From Streptomyces sp. Act143 (GTDB taxonomy: Bacteria > Actinomycetota > Actinomycetes > Streptomycetales > Streptomycetaceae): DNA of 64,000 bases. Of this stretch, positions 28,045 through 36,949 are shown piece after piece. The DNA is taken from NCBI RefSeq assembly GCF_003143935.1, contig NZ_QFRX01000001.1:7537400-7601399 (forward strand), read 5' to 3'. How positions within the stretch are numbered: position 1 is the stretch's first letter; each line of letters starts with the position of its first letter. The notes beneath the pieces are model-generated. The model had not been told where the DNA came from and searched no databases. It worked only from the letters and a program-made list of their open reading frames with translations. Both the position numbers and the translations under genes were made by a program.

Positions 28045-28068
28045 GGAACTAGAACACGTACTAGTTCC
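28045..28068 (+). promoter_or_regulatory. KstR-like operator upstream of the thiolase gene
   Basis: A dyad GGAACTAG-N8-CTAGTTCC (perfect 8-bp arms) around the core TAGAACACGTACTA, which fits TnnAACnnGTTnnA with one mismatch. It ends 63 nt before the thiolase start, a position suited to repression. Confidence 0.75.
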
Positions 28069-28116
28069 GCGTGGCGGGCCGGGCCGGGACGCCCCCGCGC
28101 CGCGCGGGTGCTCTGA

Positions 28117-29301
<1,185 letters not shown>

Positions 29302-29352
29302 GCCCACGGATTTCCGCTCGACACGGTTGACGCGGACTGATCAACTTGCCGG

Positions 29353-29592
29353 ATGTTTCTCAACCTCATCCTCCGCGTCCTGCCCTTCTACCTCCGCGAA
29401 CCGCTGGTCATCGGCATCTGCCTCACCATGGCCGGTGCGTGCTTCTACTGGTTCGTCCAGGTAGGGGGCTTGGGCAGGGGCGGCTTCGGGCTGCTGTTCC
29501 TGGCGATCGCGGTGCTGCGCGGGTATCTGTTCCGCAAGGAGTGGAGAGCGCACCAGGCGGCGAAGGCGCCGGCGGTCAGACCGCAGGTGTAG
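29353..29592 (+). CDS. Small two-helix membrane protein
   Basis: 79 residues: MFLNLILRVLPFYLREPLVIGICLTMAGACFYWFVQVGG, then a second helix FGLLFLAIAVLRGYLFRKEW and a short basic tail. It starts 51 nt after the thiolase and overlaps the tail of the DUF397 gene on the other strand by 17 nt. No family recognised. It could be part of the thiolase transcript. Confidence 0.65.
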   Translation: MFLNLILRVLPFYLREPLVIGICLTMAGACFYWFVQVGGLGRGGFGLLFLAIAVLRGYLFRKEWRAHQAAKAPAVRPQV

Positions 29593-29761
29593 TTCCGCTC
29601 CAGGAGACGAAGTGGCGGAACGCGGCGGGGCCGACGGTGAGGATCGGGCCCGCCGGGTTCTTGGAGTCACGGACGGCGACGGCGGTGGGGGCTTCGGCGA
29701 TCTCTACGCAATCACCGCCCTGGTCGCTGCTGTAGCTGGACTTACGCCACTTGCTCTCCAT
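29576..29761 (-). CDS. DUF397 protein
   Basis: 61 residues: WRKSSYSSDQGGDCVEIAEA, VAVRDSKNPAGPILTVGPAAFRHFVSWS. The W-R-K-S-S-x-S and CVEVA/VRDSK-x-P-x-G-P blocks define DUF397, the small partner of the DUF5753 HTH proteins (WhiJ/Scr1 system). Upstream, the HTH gene end overlaps its start by 20 nt. Confidence 0.92.
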   Translation of the reverse strand: MESKWRKSSYSSDQGGDCVEIAEAPTAVAVRDSKNPAGPILTVGPAAFRHFVSWSGTTPAV

Positions 29762-30569
29762 AGCGATCCTCCATCGCGCTTCGGATCAACTCCGCCGAGT
29801 CCCTGATGGATAGAGCGGCGGCTCGCAGATGATCGTAACGGAGTGAGCAGTCCTTGACCGTCTCCGGGTTCGCGGACGGATGTCCGCTGCCGTACCCCTC
29901 GGTGTAGACGATGGTCGGGTCGCTCGCGAAGCGGTAGAGGTTGAACGAGCCTGTCAGTCCCGTGTGCGCTCCGGTCGAGAACGGCAGCACCTGGACGTTG
30001 ATCCGGAGGTTGTCCTCGAAGCCCAACAGATGCGCCAGTTGGCCGCGCATGGTTTCCGGGCCGCCGATCTCCTGGTAGAGCGCGGCCTCGGTGATCACGG
30101 TCCAGAAGACGGGCGGTTCCGGCTTGTCGAAGATGCGCTGACGGGCCAGCAGCACGGCGGTGCGGTCGTCGAGGTCGGTCTGATCCAGCGTGCCGAGTGT
30201 GGCGCGTGCGTAGGCGTGGGTCTGGAGAAGGCCGTGGACCATCGTGGCCTGGAACGTACAGATCTCCGTCGCCCGCGCCTCCAGCTCCGCGACTTGCCTG
30301 AACCACGCCGGAAGTTGACTCCGCAGTACCAGCTCCACCAGCCGCGACAGCAGACCGTCCGACCCCAGCGCCGCGTCCGCCCGCTCGCTGAACTCCGGCG
30401 TCGGGACCTTCCTCGCGGTCTCGATCTGGCCGACCAGGGAGCCGGTGTAGTTGAGGATGTCCCCGAGCTGCTTCTGGCTCAGCCCGGCGGATTCCCGCAG
30501 CCGACGCAGCTCGAAGCCGTAGTAGTCGAGCGGCGAGGCCCCCGGGTCAAGGACGTTGATGTGCGTCAC
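29742..30569 (-). CDS. XRE-family HTH regulator with DUF5753 (WhiJ/Scr1-like)
   Basis: 275 residues from GTG 30569 (MTHINVLDPGASPLDYYGFELRRLRESAGLSQKQLGDILNYTGSLVGQIETARKVP), with the XRE helix-turn-helix at about 17-70. From about residue 90 is the DUF5753 ligand-binding-like domain (WFRQVAELEARATEICTFQATMVHGLLQTHAYARATL, VFWTVITEAALYQEIGGPETMRGQLAHLLG). The family works with DUF397 as a paralogous developmental regulator or toxin-antitoxin-like pair. An extension to 30653 would run into the divergent gene and is not supported. Confidence 0.88.
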   Translation of the reverse strand: MTHINVLDPGASPLDYYGFELRRLRESAGLSQKQLGDILNYTGSLVGQIETARKVPTPEFSERADAALGSDGLLSRLVELVLRSQLPAWFRQVAELEARATEICTFQATMVHGLLQTHAYARATLGTLDQTDLDDRTAVLLARQRIFDKPEPPVFWTVITEAALYQEIGGPETMRGQLAHLLGFEDNLRINVQVLPFSTGAHTGLTGSFNLYRFASDPTIVYTEGYGSGHPSANPETVKDCSLRYDHLRAAALSIRDSAELIRSAMEDRYGEQVA

Positions 30570-30643
30570 GAACAGCCCCCACTTCAGAGCCCGTTGTATC
30601 CGAACGGTAGCCCAGCGTAGTTCCGCCAGGTCAGGCTCGTACC

Positions 30644-31066
30644 GTGAACGCACACATTCCCCCCACCCTCCTGGGCTCCGTCCCCACCCAGTACCGCATG
30701 CGCCTCACCGTCGGCGCGCACTCGGCGCGGCACATCCGTCGTATCGTCCGTTCGCTGCTCGACGAGTGGGAGCTGCAAGAGGTCTGTGACGCCGTGGAGT
30801 TGGGTGTGACGGAGCTCGTGGCCAATGTCGTACGGCATGTTCCGGACCGGCGGTGCGAGGTGGTGATCCGCAAGCAGGGGGCGGGCGTTCGGGTGGAGGT
30901 CGGGGACGGGTTCGACGAGCTCCCGTTCGTGGACGCCGGGTTGTCCGCGGAGGCGGAGAGCGGGCGGGGGCTCGCGCTGCTGGAGGCGGTCGTGGACACG
31001 TGGGGAGTGGGGCCGAGAGCGGAGGGCGGCAAGACCGTCTGGTTCGAGGTGCTCAGACCGGGATGA
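30644..31066 (+). CDS. HATPase_c_2 anti-sigma/ATP-binding protein
   Basis: 140 residues from GTG 30644. GHKL ATPase motifs: N-box ELGVTELVANVVRHV, G1 VEVGDGFDELPF, G2 ESGRGLALLEAVVDTWGV, ending EGGKTVWFEV. This is the RsbW/SpoIIAB-like single-domain group, of which Streptomyces has dozens. It is divergent from the DUF5753 regulator, and completes the HTH-DUF397-HATPase trio typical of whiJ-like loci. Partner sigma unknown. Confidence 0.9.
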   Translation: MNAHIPPTLLGSVPTQYRMRLTVGAHSARHIRRIVRSLLDEWELQEVCDAVELGVTELVANVVRHVPDRRCEVVIRKQGAGVRVEVGDGFDELPFVDAGLSAEAESGRGLALLEAVVDTWGVGPRAEGGKTVWFEVLRPG

Positions 31067-31154
31067 GTAGCCGCGCTCATGTCCGGGCGCGGCCGTCGGT
31101 CCATCGTGGAGACAGGCAGACACACAGGCCGGATCGAAGCGAAGGAACCAGACG

Positions 31155-31817
31155 ATGACGAACACCTCCCGCCCGCGATGGCGCCGCATGCTCGCGCTGG
31201 CGACGGGCAACTGGCTCGGCCGCACCTACCTGGGGGTCGTCGCCGCCTCGGTCGGGGTCCTCTTCGTCGCCCCGGACAGCCCGCTCGCCATGGGCCCCGC
31301 GCTGCTCACGGCCCCGCTGTCCTTCCTGCCCGTGCCGCTTCCGTTCGGTCCGGGCACCGAGGGCGGGGGCGCCGTCGAGGTGCTGGCCGTCGGCTCCTAC
31401 GGGCTGTGGCTGCTGGTGTGCGCCCTCGTGAACGCGGCCGTGGTCGGTGCGCTCGCCGAACGGTCCGCGTCCGGAGCGACCGCCCGGCGCACGCGAGGGT
31501 CGCTGCTGGCACCGGCCTGGGACAACTGGCTCTCGCGGATCTATCTCGCGGTGGTCGCCGTGGCGGTGGGGTTCTTCCTGGTCGCCGCCTATGCGCTGCC
31601 GGACCCGGGCTTCGCGGGCATCTGGCCGATCATGGCCACGGCGCCGCTCAGCTTCGTCGCCCTCATGGCTGCGATACCCGCGGGGTTCGTCGGCGCCGAC
31701 TGGCTGAACCCGCTGATCTTCGCCGTCGGCTGCTCTCTCGCCGGGCTGGTGAACGCCGTACTGCTCGGCCGGTTCGCGCATCGGCTGTCGGCCGGGCGGA
31801 GTGCGCTGGCGGGCTGA
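31155..31817 (+). CDS. Integral membrane protein with duplicated halves (SCO4225-like)
   Basis: 220 residues, four to six transmembrane helices. The two halves match: GNWLGRTYLGVVAASVGVLFVAPD + LLTAPLSFLPVPL, and DNWLSRIYLAVVAVAVGFFLVAAY + MATAPLSFVALMAA, each followed by a helix ending in a run before AERSAS / LGRFAHR. So the protein is an internal duplication. I recall a Streptomyces family named after SCO4225 with this layout, but I am not certain. Function unknown. Confidence 0.78.
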   Translation: MTNTSRPRWRRMLALATGNWLGRTYLGVVAASVGVLFVAPDSPLAMGPALLTAPLSFLPVPLPFGPGTEGGGAVEVLAVGSYGLWLLVCALVNAAVVGALAERSASGATARRTRGSLLAPAWDNWLSRIYLAVVAVAVGFFLVAAYALPDPGFAGIWPIMATAPLSFVALMAAIPAGFVGADWLNPLIFAVGCSLAGLVNAVLLGRFAHRLSAGRSALAG

Positions 31818-31850
31818 CACGTCAGGCTGCGCCCCACCGTGCCGAACGCA

Positions 31851-31890
31851 GAAGGCGGCGACCCCCGTGGGAACGGGAGTCGCCGCCTTC
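31851..31890. terminator. Bidirectional terminator
   Basis: GAAGGCGGCGAC (31851-31862) pairs with GTCGCCGCCTTC (31879-31890), with an inner CCCGT/ACGGG. It stands between convergent genes ending at 31817 and 31919. Confidence 0.85.
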
Positions 31891-31918
31891 GTACGTGGAT
31901 CAGCAGCTGTCAGTCTGC

Positions 31919-32338
31919 TCAGTACCAGCCGTTGGCCTGCCAGAACGCCCAGGCGCCGGAAGGGCTGCCGTAGCGGGAGTTCATGTAGTCGAGGCCCCAC
32001 TCGATCTGGGTCTCGGCGCTGGTCTTCCAGTCCGAGCCGGCGGTGGCCATCTTGGAGCCCGGCAGGGCCTGGACCAGCCCGTAGGCGCCGGAGGAGGAGT
32101 TGGTGGCGTCGACGTCCCAGCCGCTCTCGTGCTCGACGATGTTGCTGAACGCGGCGTACTGGGCGGCGTTCGGGATCATCTGCTTGGCGATGGCCTTGGC
32201 CTGCGCGGCGGAGTCGGCAGTGGCCGCCTGAGCGGGCGCCGCGGTCAGCACCAGACCGGCGGTGGCGGCGGCCATCGCGGCGGTGGTGATGGCCTTCTTC
32301 GGGGAAGCGATGCGGCGAACGATGCGGGAGACGGACAC
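31919..32338 (-). CDS. Secreted lytic-transglycosylase-like (SLT/Rpf-type) protein
   Basis: 139 residues from GTG 32338 (MSVSRIVRRIASPKKAITTAAMAAATAGLVLTAAPAQA, signal peptide). Mature part: FSNIVEHESGWDVDATNSSSGAYGLVQALPGSKMATAGSDWKTSAETQIEWGLDYMNSRYGSPSGAWAFWQANGWY. The catalytic Glu is in EHESGW, followed by GAYGLVQALPG and the Streptomyces-type ending. It cleaves peptidoglycan glycan strands. It has a long leader (see the next entry). Confidence 0.9.
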   Translation of the reverse strand: MSVSRIVRRIASPKKAITTAAMAAATAGLVLTAAPAQAATADSAAQAKAIAKQMIPNAAQYAAFSNIVEHESGWDVDATNSSSGAYGLVQALPGSKMATAGSDWKTSAETQIEWGLDYMNSRYGSPSGAWAFWQANGWY

Positions 32339-32651
32339 GGAGAACCTTTTCTTCGGGGACAGGTCTGTCGCGTGCGGGTCCCGGTCGATCGCGGTGAGCG
32401 GCCGGTACATGCGGCGGCGCCGAGGCCCGTGGGGCTGGTCGGCGCCGTGCGACGTCCTCAAGAGAAACAGGCTCGGAGCGCGTCCGCAATGACCCCTTTT
32501 ACTAGTTGTGGTCGCATCTGGGGCGGACGGGCTCCATGTGAGCTGGCTCTCAATGTGCAGGTCAGAGGCTGTTATGGCATGGGCATGGCGTCCGATATGC
32601 AATACTAAGGGAGTTAGTTCGTGATGTGGGTCATGTGGGGTGGTTCACCGC
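32339..32651 (-). other. Long upstream region of the transglycosylase gene (no gene)
   Basis: 313 nt between two minus-strand genes. On the minus strand it reads through an AT-richer stretch (32488-32610) with TAGTAA and TAGTAT elements that could be -10 hexamers, followed by a GC-rich leader of about 160 nt ending AAAAGGTTCTCC before the GTG. I looked for the c-di-AMP (ydaO-type) riboswitch known upstream of cell-wall hydrolase genes in Streptomyces, and the conserved blocks are absent. No open frame is convincing. Confidence 0.5.
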
Positions 32652-33452
32652 TCAACGGGGGTCGAATGTGACCGCGCTCTCGAAGGCTGCCCGCCGGGTG
32701 GCTCTGCGTAGCGCCCTGAGCACGGCCGGGCCGAGCGTGAACGTCAGCACGACCGTGCACAGCGCCCGGCCCAGGTCCCAGCCCAGCGAGGTGGCCACGC
32801 AGTAGAGGAAGAAGCGGGCCAGATTGCCGGGTACCGTGCCGTCCGGCTGGAAGGCGATGTTCGACGCCGTCCCGGCCAGGAACGGCCAGCCCGCGAGATT
32901 GGTGACCGTGCCGTAGGCGAACGCGGCGAGGAAGCCGTACCCCGCCAGCAGTGCCAGCTCGGCCCGGCCGCGGAGCCGCCGGGCGCCCGGCAGCAGACCC
33001 GCCCCCATCGCGAACCAGCCCATCGCCAGCATCTGGAACGGCATCCAGGGCCCCACCCCACCCGTGAGCAGCGCCGACGCGAACATCGACACCCCGCCGA
33101 GGGTGAATCCGAAGCCGGGGCCGAGGACCCGGCCGCTGAGCACCATGAGAAAGAACATGGGTTCGATTCCGGCGGTTCCGGCGCCGAGCGGGCGGAGCGC
33201 CGCGCCCGTCGCCGCGAGCACGCCGAGCATCGCCACCGCCTTCGGGCCGAGGCCCGACTCCGAGATCGTCGCCGCGACGACCACGACGAGCAGGACGAGC
33301 AGGCCCGCGAAGAGCCAGGGCGCGTCGGTCGCGTGCGCGTTGAGCTGGGAGTGCGGCGGGGCGAGGAAGGGCCAGCCGAGAGCCACGACGCCCACCGCGC
33401 TGACGAGGACGAGGGCCGCGACGGAACGGGGGCCGAGCCGGATGACGTTCAT
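32652..33452 (-). CDS. ECF transporter S component (substrate-binding membrane subunit)
   Basis: 266 residues with six to seven transmembrane helices: SVAALVLVSAVGVVALGWPFL, APWLFAGLLVLLVVVVAATIS, VAMLGVLAATGAALRPLGAGTAGIEPMFFLMVLSGRVLGPGFGFTLGGVSMFASALLTGGVGPWMPFQMLAMGWFAMGAGLL. The G-x-x-P-x-x-x-F/M pattern and FGFxLGxxSMxxSAxLTGGxGPWxPFQMLAxGW are typical of the ECF S family that includes the CbrT-like cobalamin subunits. It overlaps the ATPase gene by 4 nt (ATGA). It is the last gene in the riboswitch-led operon. Substrate inferred as cobalamin. Confidence 0.85.
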   Translation of the reverse strand: MNVIRLGPRSVAALVLVSAVGVVALGWPFLAPPHSQLNAHATDAPWLFAGLLVLLVVVVAATISESGLGPKAVAMLGVLAATGAALRPLGAGTAGIEPMFFLMVLSGRVLGPGFGFTLGGVSMFASALLTGGVGPWMPFQMLAMGWFAMGAGLLPGARRLRGRAELALLAGYGFLAAFAYGTVTNLAGWPFLAGTASNIAFQPDGTVPGNLARFFLYCVATSLGWDLGRALCTVVLTFTLGPAVLRALRRATRRAAFESAVTFDPR

Positions 33453-35176
33453 GACGGTCCGAGTGCCTCTCTCACCTGGGCGACCGTGAGCCACTTCTGC
33501 GGGGCCAGGATCTTGCTGACCTGCGGGGCGAAGGACGGGGACGCCACGACCACGTCCGCCGCCGGGCCGTCGGCGATGACCTCGCCGTCCGCGAGGAGGA
33601 CGACCCGGTGGGCGATCTCGGCGGCGAGTTCCACGTCGTGCGTGGCCAGGACGATGGCGTGGCCTTCGGCGGCGAGGGAGCGGAGGACGGTGGTCAGACG
33701 GGCCTTCGCCGCGTAGTCGAGTCCTCGGGTGGGCTCGTCGAGGAGGAGCAGCGGGGGGCGGGCGGTGAGGACGACGGCCAGCGCGAGGGCGAGACGCTGG
33801 CCCTCGGAGAGATCGCGGGGGTGGGTGTCGTCGGCGACGCCGGGGAGGAGGCCGGAGACCAGGGCGCGACAGGTGCCGGGGGGTGCGCCGGCGTCGGCGT
33901 CGGCCGCCTCGCACTCGGCGGCGACCGTGTCGGTGCAGAGGAGGTCGCGGGGTTCCTGGGGGACCAGGCCCACGCGGCGGATCAGGTCACGGGGCGGGGT
34001 GCGGTGGGGGACGGCTCCGCCGGTCAGGACTGTGCCGGAGGTAGGGGGGACGAGACCTACGAGGGTGTTGAGGAGGGTGGATTTGCCGGCGCCGTTCCTG
34101 CCCATGAGGGCGAGCGTCTCGCCGGGGGAGATGGTGAGGGTGACGTCGGTGAGGGCTCGTACGCGGGATCGGCGGACGGTGAGGGCGTGGGTCTCGGCGG
34201 CGTGCGGGGACGGGGGCATGGCGGCTGGGGCGGGTCTGCGGAACCAGCGGCGCGGGGTGCGGGCGCCCGCGGGGGCGGGGGGCGTGGATCGCGGGCGGTC
34301 GCGGGTCGCCTGTGGCTGGTCGCGCAGTTCCCCGCTCCCCTTGGTGGCGTCGGCCGCACCCCCGGCCAATCGGTGCCGCAGGTCCGCGGCCCTTCGCCGC
34401 GCGTCCCGCACCGTCAGCGGCAGCGGCGACCAGCCCGCCACCCGCCCCAGGTCCACCACCGGCGGATACACCGGGGACACGGCCATGATCTCGGCCGGGG
34501 TGCCCAGTACCAGTGGTTCGCCCGGGCCCGGCAGGAGGGCGATCCGGTCGGCGTACTGGATGACGCGTTCCAGGCGGTGTTCGGCCATGAGCACCGTCGT
34601 GCCGAGGTCGTGGACCAGGCGTTGCAGCACCGCGAGGACCTCTTCCGCGGCGGCCGGGTCCAGGGCGGAGGTCGGCTCGTCGAGGATCAGGACCCCGGGG
34701 TGCGGGGTGAGGACCGAGCCGATCGCGACCCGCTGCTGCTGGCCGCCGGAGAGGGTGGAGATCGAGCGGGCGCGGAGGCCGGTGAGACCGAGGAGGTCGA
34801 GGGTCTCCTCGACGCGGCGCCGCATCACATCCGGCGGCAGGCCCAACGACTCCATTCCGTAGGCCAGTTCGTCCTCGACGGTGTCCGTCACGAAGTGGGA
34901 CAGCGGGTCCTGGCCCACCGTGCCCACCACGTCGGCCAGTTCGCGCGGCTTGTGGGTGCGGGTGTCGCGGCCGGCGACCGTGACCCGGCCGCGCAGGGTG
35001 CCGCCGGTGAAGTGCGGGACGAGACCGCTGACGGAGTTGAGGATCGTCGACTTGCCGGTGCCGGAGGGGCCCACGAGGAGGACGAGTTCGCCCTCGGGGA
35101 CTTCGAAGTCGACGCCCTGGACGGTGGGTTCGGTCGCGCCGTCGTAGGTGACGGAGACGTCTTCGAAGCGGATCAC
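33449..35176 (-). CDS. ECF transporter double ATPase (EcfA-EcfA' fusion)
   Basis: 575 residues from GTG 35176. First ATPase (about 1-240): Walker A GPSGTGKST, signature LSGGQQQ, Walker B VLILDEPTSALD. Second ATPase (about 330-560): Walker A GRNGAGKST, signature LSEGQR, Walker B LLLLDEPTRGLD. So both EcfA subunits are in one chain. The linker (about 270-320) contains KGSGELRDQPQATRDRPRS, the translation of a repetitive DNA element (34287-34345) kept in frame. Starts with GTGA overlap to the T-component gene. Confidence 0.92.
   Translation of the reverse strand: MIRFEDVSVTYDGATEPTVQGVDFEVPEGELVLLVGPSGTGKSTILNSVSGLVPHFTGGTLRGRVTVAGRDTRTHKPRELADVVGTVGQDPLSHFVTDTVEDELAYGMESLGLPPDVMRRRVEETLDLLGLTGLRARSISTLSGGQQQRVAIGSVLTPHPGVLILDEPTSALDPAAAEEVLAVLQRLVHDLGTTVLMAEHRLERVIQYADRIALLPGPGEPLVLGTPAEIMAVSPVYPPVVDLGRVAGWSPLPLTVRDARRRAADLRHRLAGGAADATKGSGELRDQPQATRDRPRSTPPAPAGARTPRRWFRRPAPAAMPPSPHAAETHALTVRRSRVRALTDVTLTISPGETLALMGRNGAGKSTLLNTLVGLVPPTSGTVLTGGAVPHRTPPRDLIRRVGLVPQEPRDLLCTDTVAAECEAADADAGAPPGTCRALVSGLLPGVADDTHPRDLSEGQRLALALAVVLTARPPLLLLDEPTRGLDYAAKARLTTVLRSLAAEGHAIVLATHDVELAAEIAHRVVLLADGEVIADGPAADVVVASPSFAPQVSKILAPQKWLTVAQVREALGPS
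34287..34345 (-). repeat. Streptomyces-type palindromic repeat, copy 2, in frame in the ATPase linker
   Basis: On the minus strand: GGGGAGCGGGGAACTGCGCG followed by ACCAGCCACAGGCGACCCGC. The core GGGGAACTGCGCGACCAGCC is the same as in the copy at 56129 and related to that at 2328. Here it is read as SGELRDQPQATRDRP inside a protein, with no break of frame. It therefore lies in the flexible linker between two ATPase domains. Confidence 0.7.
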
Positions 35177-36315
35177 GACGGCTCCTCGATCGCGGGGGCG
35201 GGGGTGATGAACGCCGGCAGCAGGCCGATGAGGATCGCGGCTGCCGGGTAGAGGGGGAGCGCGGGGGCGACCAGGGGGATCACGCCCGGATGGAGGGCCG
35301 CCGGGTCCTGGACGGAGGCCCACACCAGCGCTGCCGCGACCGCCGCGCCGGAGCCGGTCACCGTCCAGGCGAGGGCCCCCCAGGGGTCGGGGCGGTAACG
35401 CGTGCGGGGCGTGCGGCGCCCGCCCAGGCGGAGGCCCGCGAGGGCCGCGGCCACCCCGGCGAGCAGGACGGGGATGCCGTACGTGCCGCCTTCGGCGGTC
35501 AGCAGGCCGTACGTTCCCGCGCAGACGCCGAGCAGCCCGCCGAGGATCAGGGCGTTCGTCGTCCGGCGGACCTCGGGCGGGACGTCGGCGGTACGGCCGT
35601 AGCCACGGGCGTCCATCGCGGCGGCGAGGGCGACGGAGCGTTCCAGGGCGCCTTCGAGGACGGGCAGACCCACCTGGAGGAGGCCGCGGAGGCCGGAGTC
35701 CGGGCGGCCCCGGAGGCGGCGGGCGGCACGCAGGCGCTGGACGTCGGCGACGAGGTTCGGGGCGAAGGTGAGGGCCACGACCACGGCGACGCCCATCTCG
35801 TACAGGGCGCCGGGAAGGGACTTCAGGAGCCGGGTGGGGCTGGCGAGGGCGTTCGCCGCGCCGACGCAGATGAGGAGGGTGGCGAGCTTCAGGCCGTCGT
35901 AGAAGGCGAAGGCGAGGGTCTCCGCGGTGACCCTGCCGCCCAGCCGGATGCCCTGTGCCCAGTCCGGGAGGGGGACTTCGGGGAGGGTGACGAGGACATG
36001 GGTGCCGGGGAGGGGGGAGCCCAGGGTGACGGCGAAGGCGAGGCGGATGAGGAGGACGGCGAGGGCGAGCTTGAGGAAGGCGGAGTAGGAGCGGGCCCAG
36101 GGGGTGTGGGGGCGGCGGGCGGCCACGACGTAGGCGGACGTGGCGATGAGGAGGGTGAGGAGGAGGGGGTTGGTGGTGCGGGTGGCCGCGATGCCGAGGG
36201 AGAGGGCCCAGAGCCACCAGGCGCCGGGGTGAAGCGGGGCAGAGGGGCGAGTACGGCGGGCGGCGGCGGCCGGTGCCGGGGGCGTTTCGCTGGCCCGCGC
36301 CGGATTACCTCGCAT
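35173..36315 (-). CDS. ECF transporter T component (CbiQ/EcfT-like)
   Basis: 380 residues with six to nine transmembrane helices. The coupling helices carry the EcfT motifs: DVQRLRAARRLRGRP (A-R-R type) and LAAAMDARGYGR (A-R-G). N-terminal: HPGAWWLWALSLGIAATRTTNPLLLTLLIATSAYVVAARRP, as in CbiQ. The long extra C-terminal membrane part (residues about 250-370) is found in Streptomyces homologues. It overlaps the SCO2322-type gene by 11 nt and the ATPase gene by 4 nt. Confidence 0.9.
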   Translation of the reverse strand: MRGNPARASETPPAPAAAARRTRPSAPLHPGAWWLWALSLGIAATRTTNPLLLTLLIATSAYVVAARRPHTPWARSYSAFLKLALAVLLIRLAFAVTLGSPLPGTHVLVTLPEVPLPDWAQGIRLGGRVTAETLAFAFYDGLKLATLLICVGAANALASPTRLLKSLPGALYEMGVAVVVALTFAPNLVADVQRLRAARRLRGRPDSGLRGLLQVGLPVLEGALERSVALAAAMDARGYGRTADVPPEVRRTTNALILGGLLGVCAGTYGLLTAEGGTYGIPVLLAGVAAALAGLRLGGRRTPRTRYRPDPWGALAWTVTGSGAAVAAALVWASVQDPAALHPGVIPLVAPALPLYPAAAILIGLLPAFITPAPAIEEPS

Positions 36316-36949
36316 CCCTGCGTCGCCTCGCCTGCCACACCGCCGCCGCGCCGAGCACCGCCACCGCCGCCGCGCCCGCCAGCAGTCCCACCGAGGGGCC
36401 GGCGTCCTCGTGCTCCTTCTCGGCGGAGGTCTTCCGGTGGTCCGTCCTCCCCGGCGCCACCTGCTCCCCGCACCCCTGCTCGGGATACCCGGCGATCGCG
36501 CACAGCAGGGCGTTGGTGTCGTAGCGGAGCGGCTTCGCCACCGCGGCCAGGGCCTCCGCCGTGGTCGCGTCCTGCGGGACCACCGCGCACCTCGTGCGGA
36601 GCGCGGGCGGGGTCTCGCCCGACGGGGCGTCCGCCTGCGTACCGAAGTCGATGACCAGCGCCACCCGCTTCCTGCCGTCCTCGGCGGGCGTGTCCGCGCA
36701 GATCGTCGCGAACGACGCCGTGCCGCGCGGCTTCGTCGCGTCCGCGGAGTCCTCGCTCACCGCGAAGCGGAAGCCCTGGACGTCGCCGTCGGAGGGGACG
36801 GCGGTGGCGGGGCCCTGGGTGGCGTAGGTCCAGGTGGTGCCGGTGCGGTCCCAGAAGGACCAGTAGCGGTACCCGGTGGCGTGGGCCGCCTGGCCGGTGA
36901 GGGCCAGGAGACAGCACGCCGCGAGGAGGAGAGGGGCGAGGCGGCGCAT
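36305..36949 (-). CDS. SCO2322-type exported, membrane-anchored protein
   Basis: 214 residues from ATG 36949 (MRRLAPLLLAACCLLALTGQAAHA signal peptide). Mature start: TGYRYWSFWDRTGTTWTYATQGPATAVPSDGDVQGFRFAVSEDSADATKPR, rich in aromatic residues. Two disulfide-like Cys pairs: TICADTPAE/RCAVVP and LLCAIAGYPEQGCGEQ. C-terminal transmembrane helix VGLLAGAAAVAVLGAAAVWQA and basic tail. I recall this family as SCO2322 in Streptomyces. It starts 1 nt inside the stop of the toroid gene (TGATG). Likely an accessory surface protein of the transporter. Confidence 0.85.
   Translation of the reverse strand: MRRLAPLLLAACCLLALTGQAAHATGYRYWSFWDRTGTTWTYATQGPATAVPSDGDVQGFRFAVSEDSADATKPRGTASFATICADTPAEDGRKRVALVIDFGTQADAPSGETPPALRTRCAVVPQDATTAEALAAVAKPLRYDTNALLCAIAGYPEQGCGEQVAPGRTDHRKTSAEKEHEDAGPSVGLLAGAAAVAVLGAAAVWQARRRRDAR

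Noticed and set aside
32339-32600. A c-di-AMP (ydaO-type) riboswitch upstream of the transglycosylase gene.
   Set aside because: The conserved blocks of that aptamer cannot be found on the minus strand.
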